A DNA stretch of 64,000 bases from Streptomyces sp. NBC_01262. GTDB taxonomy: Bacteria > Actinomycetota > Actinomycetes > Streptomycetales > Streptomycetaceae. The notes beneath the pieces were generated by a model, which did no database searches, was not told the DNA's origin, and saw only the letters and a program-made list of their open reading frames with translations. Made by a program: the position numbers and the translations under genes. The stretch covers positions 2,770,501 to 2,834,500 of the forward strand of contig NZ_CP108462.1 of assembly GCF_036226365.1 (NCBI RefSeq), written 5' to 3'. Positions within the stretch are counted from its first letter, which is position 1; the number at the start of each line of letters is the position of its first letter. This document shows, piece by piece, positions 58,276-64,000 of the stretch.

Positions 58276-59058
58276 TCAGCCTCGCTTGACGTACCCCTTG
58301 CGCCACGAAATCCTGGCGCCCGCCTCGACGACCCGCTCCGCGAGATCGGGGATGGTGTCCTCGTTGACCCGGAACGTCGGGCCCGACAGGGTCACCGCGG
58401 CGATCACCCGGCCGTCCAGCGAGCGGATCGGGGCGGCGATGGCTGCCAGCCCGATCTCGTGCTCCTCGCTCGTCGTCGCGTACTCGCGCTTACGGACGAA
58501 TTCGAGCTGCTCCTTGAGCCGCGCCGGATCCACGACGGTGTGGGGGGTGTACTTCGTGAGCCCCTGCGCCAGGATCGCCTGGGCCCGGTCCGGGGACATG
58601 TACGCGAGGAAGATCTTGCCCGCCGCGGTGGCGTGCATGGGCGTGCGCTTGCCGACCCAGTCGATGCTGGTGATGGCGGCGCCGCCGATCACCTGGTCGA
58701 TGCTGATCACCTCGGGCCCGTCATGGATGGCCACGTTCACCGTCTCCCCGGCGGCCGCGGCCAGTTCCTGGCAGACCGGACGGCTCAGCAGGGACAGGTC
58801 GCTCCGCATCGTCGACCCGGCGGCCAGCTCGACCACCGTGTGGCCGATTCGGTAACGCCCGCGTTCGGAGTCCTGCTCGACCAGACCGCGCGACTCCAGC
58901 GTGGCCAGCAGCCGGAAGACGGTCGCCTTGTGGATCCCCAGCTCCTCGGCGACCTCGGTGACCCCGGACGGACCCCGCCCGGCCAGCACCTGGAGGATCG
59001 ACACGGCGCGATCCACGGACTGTACCGACGTGTCACGTGCCCGGCCGCTGCTGGTCAT
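58276..59058 (-). CDS. IclR-family regulator
   Basis: A 260-aa protein with the N-terminal winged helix (SVDRAVSILQVLAGRG...EVAEELGIHKATVFRLLATLESRGLV in pattern) and the IclR effector domain (TPMHATAAGKIFLAYM; EEHEIGLAAIAAPI). It lies upstream of and in the same direction as the demethylase operon, with a candidate operator in the gap. It probably responds to a small acid or betaine-type ligand. Confidence 0.92.
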   Translation of the reverse strand: MTSSGRARDTSVQSVDRAVSILQVLAGRGPSGVTEVAEELGIHKATVFRLLATLESRGLVEQDSERGRYRIGHTVVELAAGSTMRSDLSLLSRPVCQELAAAAGETVNVAIHDGPEVISIDQVIGGAAITSIDWVGKRTPMHATAAGKIFLAYMSPDRAQAILAQGLTKYTPHTVVDPARLKEQLEFVRKREYATTSEEHEIGLAAIAAPIRSLDGRVIAAVTLSGPTFRVNEDTIPDLAERVVEAGARISWRKGYVKRG

Positions 59059-59100
59059 GGCGCCAGGATAACCGAGCGTCGCCGACGCCCCTGCGGGCCG

Positions 59101-59748
59101 TCAACTGGGGTTCGGGTGCGTCACATCGAGCCACAGACCGCGCTGGAGGTCGGTGATCTCCGTCACCGCGGCACCGGCGCCGAGAAGTCCCGCCAGGGCC
59201 GCGGGCCCGTCCTCCCGCCACGTGGCCGAGCGATCGGCGGCCGACGCCCACTCGACGGACACGGCGTAGCGCGTGAGGTCGTCAAGGCCCTGGACCAGCC
59301 AGGCGCCGGTCGGGCCGCCCGGGTCGGGATAGACCTCCGCGAGCCAGCGCTCCACCACGGCCTCGGCCCCGCTCGGCGGGCCGGTGAACCAGATGGTCCG
59401 GTACACCGGCCGGCTCACGTCCGGCCGCTCGCCCTCCGCCGGGACGTAGACCCGCAGGTCGCCCATGTCCCGGAAGCGGTTCAGACCCTCCTCGGCGAGC
59501 CGGTCGGTCAGCACACGGGCGTCGGGCGGCACGACGCGGGCCCCGAGCGCCGCGCAGGGCCACTCGGGGCTCACGTAGAAGTGGGCGGGGTCGCTCTGGT
59601 CGAACAGCACCATCACTCCCGAGCACTCCTCGCGCTGCCGCTCCCACCAGTCGCGGACCACCCGCTCGACGGCCGGGATGTCGCCGACGGCCAGCCGGTG
59701 GGTGCGGTAGCCGCGCGTGAGCCCGGCGTCCAGGCTGTTCCATTTCAT
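59101..59748 (-). CDS. Hypothetical protein
   Basis: A 215-aa soluble protein I do not recognise. It is rich in Trp and acidic residues (VVRDWWERQREECSG; PEWPCAALGARVVPPDARVL) with no signal peptide or membrane helix. The composition is normal for the genome and the frame is clean, so it is likely a real gene. It lies 9 bp after the thaumatin-like gene on the same strand and may be cotranscribed with it. Confidence 0.65.
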   Translation of the reverse strand: MKWNSLDAGLTRGYRTHRLAVGDIPAVERVVRDWWERQREECSGVMVLFDQSDPAHFYVSPEWPCAALGARVVPPDARVLTDRLAEEGLNRFRDMGDLRVYVPAEGERPDVSRPVYRTIWFTGPPSGAEAVVERWLAEVYPDPGGPTGAWLVQGLDDLTRYAVSVEWASAADRSATWREDGPAALAGLLGAGAAVTEITDLQRGLWLDVTHPNPS

Positions 59749-59757
59749 CGTCGCACT

Positions 59758-60765
59758 CTACGAGCCGGTGATCCCGAAGGTCACCCGGTAGTAGCAGGCC
59801 CCCTTGCACGGCATCGTCGCCGAGTCGTCGAAGGCGTACGAGTAGGCGTAGGGCGCGGCCCGTTTGAAGACCCGCGTGTAGTCGACCGGCCACTTCGAGG
59901 GGACGCAGTTATCGCGGCCCGCCCATTCACCGCGGCAGCAGTACGTGTCGCCGCCGAAGGCCGCGCACGGCGGCTTGCAGCCGACGACCTGGCCGCCGGA
60001 GACGGCCTGCATCGCGCTGGGGCAGACGACCTCCGAGGTGCAGACACCCTTGTAGCAGCCCGAGGAGCTGACCGGGTCGGCGGTCGTGGTGTGGGAGATG
60101 TTGATGTACATGGGCAGGTTCGAACCGTCGACCATGCTCACGTCGTAGAAGTCCATGCCCGCGTACGCGTCGAAGGTGAACTCGCCCAGCGTGGTGGGCG
60201 GGTTGCCGCCGTTGCACACGCTGGTGCAGTCGCCGGTCGCGCACGTTCCCGCGGCGGTCGTGGCGCATCCGGTCCGGCCCCAGATGCGTCCGCCCCAGTT
60301 GTTCGCCACGTTCACGGACATGCTCTGGCCCGGGGCCAGCTTGCGGCCCTTGGGGTAGACGGAGGTGTTGGTGACGACCGCCCAGACCGTCTTGGAGGTC
60401 CGGTTGACGACCGTGATCAGACGCTTGCCCGCGGGCGCCGTCGACGGCGGCCGCTGCGTGCTCTTCGGCGACGCGCTCGCCCTGGCCGAGGCGGACGCGG
60501 AAGGAGAGGCGGAGGGCGAGGCGCTGCGGCTCGGCGAGGCCGACGGGGAGGGGGAGGCGGAGGGCGGTGAGGCGCTGCCCGGCCCGGAGCGGAGCGGGGC
60601 GGCGACGTGACGGTCCGCCGGGCGGTCGTCGTCGGTGCCGGACAGCGACCACCACGCGCCGTAGGCGATCGTGACGGTGACGGCCGTCACGAGGGCCGCT
60701 GCCCCGGCGTACCACCCGCGGCGCCGGGGCGGTCTCGCGCCGTGCCGACTGCGTCCTCGTGCCAT
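59758..60765 (-). CDS. Membrane-anchored thaumatin-like protein
   Basis: A 335-aa protein. An Arg-rich N-terminus is followed by one hydrophobic helix (residues about 18-42), a Ser/Ala/Pro linker (58-110) and a thaumatin domain (112-335) with GGRIWGRTGC, DFYDVSMVDGSNLPMYI and many paired cysteines (CC, CNGG, CKGAC). Plant thaumatin-like proteins bind or cut beta-1,3-glucan and are antifungal; bacterial ones are little studied. It is divergent from the sigma-factor/glucanase fusion, across a 15-bp inverted repeat. The ATG follows AGGAAGGCACCAGG. Confidence 0.88.
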   Translation of the reverse strand: MARGRSRHGARPPRRRGWYAGAAALVTAVTVTIAYGAWWSLSGTDDDRPADRHVAAPLRSGPGSASPPSASPSPSASPSRSASPSASPSASASARASASPKSTQRPPSTAPAGKRLITVVNRTSKTVWAVVTNTSVYPKGRKLAPGQSMSVNVANNWGGRIWGRTGCATTAAGTCATGDCTSVCNGGNPPTTLGEFTFDAYAGMDFYDVSMVDGSNLPMYINISHTTTADPVSSSGCYKGVCTSEVVCPSAMQAVSGGQVVGCKPPCAAFGGDTYCCRGEWAGRDNCVPSKWPVDYTRVFKRAAPYAYSYAFDDSATMPCKGACYYRVTFGITGS

Positions 60766-60830
60766 CCTGGTGCCTTCCTCGTGCTCTTCAGGAGTGTCCC
60801 TACGTATCGGTGACCCCGTCGACGGCGTCC

Positions 60831-60875
60831 GGACAACAGAAATCCCGAAACCGGCCCACCGGATTTCTGTTGTCC
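60831..60875. promoter_or_regulatory. 15-bp perfect inverted repeat between thaumatin and sigma-GH128 genes
   Basis: GGACAACAGAAATCC and its exact complement GGATTTCTGTTGTCC are separated by 15 bp, in the 212-bp divergent gap. Each gene therefore sees the same sequence reading toward it, as for a shared operator or two identical promoter elements. Confidence 0.7.
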
Positions 60876-60977
60876 GCGCGTCAACCGGCGGTCTCCGTTC
60901 CAGGGAGCGTCATCGCGGTCCGATCCCGGGCCGGGGAAGCCGCCATAGCTGCACCGACACGCAGAGGAACGACCCAC

Positions 60978-62873
60978 ATGCCCAAAATCCACAGGAGTGG
61001 ACCCGCCGCCGGCGTGGTGACGGCCGCGAGAGCGGGCGACGGGCAGGCGCTGGACCACCTGGTGACCGAGTGCCTGCCGCTGGTCTACAACATCGTCGGC
61101 AGGGCCCTCAACGGCCACGCCGATGTCGACGACGTCGTACAGGAGACGCTGTTGCGCATGGTGCGAGGGCTGCCGAAGCTGCGGGACCCCTCCGCTTTCC
61201 GGTCCTGGCTGGTCGCCATCACGGTCAGGCAGGTACGGGACCGTGAACTCGTGCGGTCCACGGACCAGGACCGCAGGGCGCACCTGGAGGACGCGGAGGA
61301 GATACCCGGTCCCGCCCTCGACTTCGCCGGCCTGACCATCCTGCAGCTCGGGTTGACCGAGCAGCGCCGCGAGGTCGCCGAGGCCACGCGCTGGCTCGAC
61401 CCGGACGACCAGGAACTGCTGTCCCTGTGGTGGCTGGAGGAGACCGGCGAGCTGGCGCGCGCCGAACTCGCCGGCGCGCTGGGGCTGTCCGATCGCCACG
61501 CGGGCGTACGGGTGCAGCGCATGAAGAAGCAGATGGAGGTCTCCCGTCTCGTGGTGCGCGCGCTGGGAGCGTCCCCGCGCTGCGCGGAGCTGCGGGAGAG
61601 CGCCTCGACGTGGGACGGCGTCCCGAGCCCCCTGTGGCGCAAGCGGTTCGCCCGCCACATCCGCGACTGCCGGGTGTGCGAGGGACTGGACCAGGGCCAG
61701 GTCCCGATGGAACGGCTGCTGAGCGGCCTCCCGATGCTGGCCGTGCCCGCCAGCCTCGAACCGGCCCGCGTGCTCGCCGCCGTCACCGGTGGCGGCGGCC
61801 CGTCGTCCGGCCCGGGCGCCCAGCCCTCGCACTCCCCGCACCCGGCGGCGCGCGGACGGCACGGCCGTACGGCTACGCGTGGCGTCAGCAAGCAGGTCCT
61901 CGGCGGTTCGGCGGTCGCCGGAGTCGCCGCGGTGGCCACACTGATCGCGGCCGGTCTGACGGCGGGCGCGGGCTCCTCCGCCCCAGCCGCGACAACACCA
62001 CGGCCCTCCGTGGTGGCCACCACCTCCCCGAGCCCCACACCCACCCCCTCCCCCTCGCCCTCCGCCTCCCCGTCCGCCACGGCGAAGCCGACCCACTCGC
62101 CGACGCACACCGCGGCGGCCCCCGTGCAGGTCGCCTCCTCCGCGAGGAAGGGCGTCGGCGTCTGGTCCTTCAACGGGGTGAGCCAGGCGCTCGCCGCGAG
62201 CGGGGCGAGCTGGTACTACACCTGGTCCACACAGCACCCGGGCGTCACGACACCGCCGTCGGCGAGCTTCGTACCGATGGTCTGGGGAGCGGCCTCCGTC
62301 ACCGACGCCTCCCTGGCGCAGGCCCGCGCGCACGGTCCCTACCTGCTGGGCTTCAACGAGCCGGACATGGCGCAGCAGTCGAACATGACGGTCGACCAGG
62401 CGCTGGACCTGTGGCCCCGGCTGATGACGGCGGGCAAGATCCTGGGCAGCCCCGCGGTCGCGTACGGCGGGGACGTCGCGGGCGGCTGGCTTGACCGCTT
62501 CATGTCCGGCGCCGCGACGAAGGGCTACCGGGTGGACTTCATCACGCTGCATTGGTACGGAGGCGACTTCCGCACCCCGCAGGCGGTCGACCAGCTCAAG
62601 TCGTACCTGGCGGCGGTGTACCAGCGCTACCACAAGCCGATCTGGCTCACCGAGTACGCGCTGATCGACTTCTCCAACGGCACCCGCTTCCCGTCCGCGC
62701 AGCAGCAGGCGGCCTTCGTCACCGCGTCCGCCAAGGCGCTCGACGGCCTGCCCTACCTCCAGCGCTACGCGTGGTTCGGGCTGGGCGCGGACGCGTCGAA
62801 GCCGAGCAGCGGCCTGTTCACGAACGGCACGACGACGACCCCGGCCGGCCGCGCCTTCCAGGCCGCACGCTGA
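60978..62873 (+). CDS. ECF sigma factor - anti-sigma motif - TM - GH128 glucanase fusion
   Basis: A 631-aa multidomain protein. Residues 27-95 form sigma-70 region 2 (HADVDDVVQETLLRMVRG); 135-195 form region 4 (LDPDDQELLSLWW ... LGLSDRHAGVRVQRMKKQ). Next is a zinc anti-sigma-like HxxxCxxC (His227, Cys231, Cys234), a TM helix at about 305-330, a Ser/Pro/Thr linker (331-385) and a GH128-type beta-1,3-glucanase domain (390-631) with putative catalytic Glu461 (GFNEPD) and Glu559 (WLTEYAL). The topology puts the sigma domain inside and the glycosidase outside. The ATG at 60978 has AGAGGA. Similar sigma-hydrolase fusions are, to my memory, grouped as ECF52/53-like in actinobacteria. Confidence 0.88.
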   Translation: MPKIHRSGPAAGVVTAARAGDGQALDHLVTECLPLVYNIVGRALNGHADVDDVVQETLLRMVRGLPKLRDPSAFRSWLVAITVRQVRDRELVRSTDQDRRAHLEDAEEIPGPALDFAGLTILQLGLTEQRREVAEATRWLDPDDQELLSLWWLEETGELARAELAGALGLSDRHAGVRVQRMKKQMEVSRLVVRALGASPRCAELRESASTWDGVPSPLWRKRFARHIRDCRVCEGLDQGQVPMERLLSGLPMLAVPASLEPARVLAAVTGGGGPSSGPGAQPSHSPHPAARGRHGRTATRGVSKQVLGGSAVAGVAAVATLIAAGLTAGAGSSAPAATTPRPSVVATTSPSPTPTPSPSPSASPSATAKPTHSPTHTAAAPVQVASSARKGVGVWSFNGVSQALAASGASWYYTWSTQHPGVTTPPSASFVPMVWGAASVTDASLAQARAHGPYLLGFNEPDMAQQSNMTVDQALDLWPRLMTAGKILGSPAVAYGGDVAGGWLDRFMSGAATKGYRVDFITLHWYGGDFRTPQAVDQLKSYLAAVYQRYHKPIWLTEYALIDFSNGTRFPSAQQQAAFVTASAKALDGLPYLQRYAWFGLGADASKPSSGLFTNGTTTTPAGRAFQAAR

Positions 62874-62935
62874 GCCACGGGCTGCCCCGTAAATCCAGAT
62901 GTCACCCCCCGGCGGCTCCGGTAGCGTGCGCCGGC

Positions 62936-63451
62936 ATGACACCGGAACTGGAACGCCCACCGCTACAGGCGGATGAACGCACCGCGCTCGTCGGCTGGCT
63001 GGACCTGCAGCGGAAGATCCTGCGCTGGAAGTGCGAGGGGCTGAGCGACGAGGACGCCCACCGCTCGATCATCCCGACCTCACCGGCCATGACGATGGCC
63101 GGTCTCATCTCCCATATGCGCTGGGTCGAGCACACCTGGCTGGAGGTGGTGTTCCTCGGCGGCGACGAGAAGCAGAACCCGTCGTTCGACGAGTCGAGCG
63201 AGGACGCCGACTGGCACACCGACGGCCGTCCCCTCGCCGAACTCCTCGCGGAGTACGAGGCCCAGTGCGCCCGCAGCAACGAGATCACCGCCGCGGCCTC
63301 CCTGGACGACGTCGGCCGCCACCCCGGCTTCCGCGCCGGCAGCGCCAACCTCCGCTGGATGCTGATCCACCTCGTCGAGGAGACGGGACGGCACGCCGGA
63401 CACGCGGACATCGTCCGGGAGCTGCTCGACGGCGCGAAGGGCTACTACTGA
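62936..63451 (+). CDS. DinB/DUF664-family protein
   Basis: A 171-aa four-helix DinB-like protein: PAMTMAGLISHMRWVEHTW and LRWMLIHLVEETGRHAGHADIVRELLDG carry the three-histidine metal site typical of DUF664/DinB. Actinobacterial members are often mycothiol-dependent transferases. The substrate is unknown, and it is probably not functionally tied to the flanking thaumatin genes. Confidence 0.88.
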   Translation: MTPELERPPLQADERTALVGWLDLQRKILRWKCEGLSDEDAHRSIIPTSPAMTMAGLISHMRWVEHTWLEVVFLGGDEKQNPSFDESSEDADWHTDGRPLAELLAEYEAQCARSNEITAAASLDDVGRHPGFRAGSANLRWMLIHLVEETGRHAGHADIVRELLDGAKGYY

Positions 63452-63470
63452 GCAGCCCTTATGGCGGCGC

Positions 63471-64000
63471 TCAGGGGCTCACGCCCCAGGTGACGCGGTA
63501 GCCGCACTCCCCCGAGCAGGTGAGCACGCTGGTGGCGTCGTCGTTGACGTAGGAGTAGGCGAAGGGCTCGGCCTTCTTGAACACGGCCGCGGAGTCCAGG
63601 GGCCACGACGAGGGGACGCACTTGGGCCGCGCGGCGTAGGCGCCCGTGCAGCAGGTCTGGTCCGTGTTGAACACCAGGCAGGCGCTCAGGCAGGCCACGA
63701 CACGGCCGTCGCGGATTCGCTGGAGCTTGGCGGGGCACGTGGCGTTGGCGTCCCGCGTGCACCCGGCGGCGGAGCACCCGTTCGCGTCGATCTTGTCGCG
63801 GGAGGAACCGCCGTAACTGTTGATCCACATCGGCAGGTTGTTGCCCTCGACCAGGCTCACGTCGTAGAAGTCCATGCCGTTCCAGGCGTTGAGGTTGAAC
63901 TCCGCCAGGGTGGAGGGGAATTCGCCCCAGGTCGATCCGCACTGGAAACGGCCGCAGTCCCCGCTCAGGCAGTGGCCCTTGCCGGCGGCGTCGAAGGAGC
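63471..64000 (-). CDS. Thaumatin-like protein, 5' end off window
   Basis: The visible C-terminal 176 residues match the thaumatin domain of the gene at 59758: DFYDVSLVEGNNLPMWI, paired cysteines (TCCTG), PSSWPLDSAAVFKKAEPFAYSYVNDD and a final CGYRVTWG. The frame is open at base 64000 (SFDAAGKGHCLSGDCGRF is the first visible part), so the start, signal and any linker lie outside. It is convergent with the DinB gene. The two copies have diverged clearly (different cysteine-loop contents), so this is not a recent duplication. Confidence 0.88.
   Translation of the reverse strand, partial: SFDAAGKGHCLSGDCGRFQCGSTWGEFPSTLAEFNLNAWNGMDFYDVSLVEGNNLPMWINSYGGSSRDKIDANGCSAAGCTRDANATCPAKLQRIRDGRVVACLSACLVFNTDQTCCTGAYAARPKCVPSSWPLDSAAVFKKAEPFAYSYVNDDATSVLTCSGECGYRVTWGVSP

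Overview
The window is high-GC actinobacterial DNA with a strong G/C bias at third codon positions, GTG and ATG starts behind GGAGG-type sites, and many 4-base ATGA/GTGA gene overlaps. Gene content and order (GGDEF-EAL protein, ligA, MetE-like protein, mnmA, cysteine desulfurase, oligopeptide ABC operon, gcvT-gcvH-glyA-sdaA) match from memory a core region of Streptomyces chromosomes. The window is therefore very probably Streptomyces or a close relative.

Layout. 1-11.6 kb: housekeeping genes on the minus strand: a cyclic-di-GMP enzyme (RmdB type, cut by the left edge), NAD+ DNA ligase, a MetE-like protein, an SDR, a LOG-type protein, a 14-helix MFS pump, a PaaX-like regulator translationally coupled to mnmA, and a cysteine desulfurase. 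11.6-17.9 kb: a five-gene oligopeptide importer on the minus strand. 18.4-23.4 kb: a DUF885 putative metallohydrolase, two tandem SseB-like proteins, a secreted repeat protein and a P-loop kinase. 23.6-28.2 kb: a tandem glycine riboswitch followed by gcvT, gcvH, glyA and sdaA, which form a glycine/serine catabolic operon.

28.16-33.8 kb is a foreign island inside the 3' end of sdaA. The last ~70 bp of sdaA are repeated directly at the far end of the island, and the two copies differ only by a few, mostly silent, changes. The island carries an aldehyde dehydrogenase with a divergent TetR repressor and a clear operator, remnants of IS1380- and IS256-family elements, and a broken gene. It has no integrase. 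A VapBC-like toxin-antitoxin pair lies just beyond the right repeat.

34.6-45.2 kb is an accessory metabolic region. A PLP enzyme, an SDR, a SnoaL-like protein and a TetR regulator share GACCGGTC operators. Next comes a likely aryl-CoA catabolic cluster: RidA, FAH-type hydrolase, cupin, acyl-CoA thioesterase, aminobenzoate-type CoA ligase, a fused monooxygenase/OYE enzyme, and a PaaX regulator. 45.2-53.7 kb: a second peptide importer with a fused double ATPase, a serine hydrolase of the CocE/S15 type, and a TetR regulator. 53.7-59.1 kb: a Rieske oxygenase, its reductase, a TMADH-like flavoenzyme and an IclR regulator, which look like an N-demethylation pathway for a betaine-type compound.

59.1-64 kb holds the most unusual locus. 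One polypeptide fuses an ECF sigma factor, an anti-sigma-like HxxxCxxC motif, a transmembrane helix, a Ser/Pro/Thr linker and an extracellular GH128-type beta-1,3-glucanase domain. It is divergent from a membrane-anchored thaumatin-like protein, across a perfect 15-bp inverted repeat, and a second thaumatin-like gene lies downstream and runs off the right edge. I infer a surface glucan-sensing and glucan-attacking system, possibly directed at fungi. No tRNA, rRNA or CRISPR array was seen.
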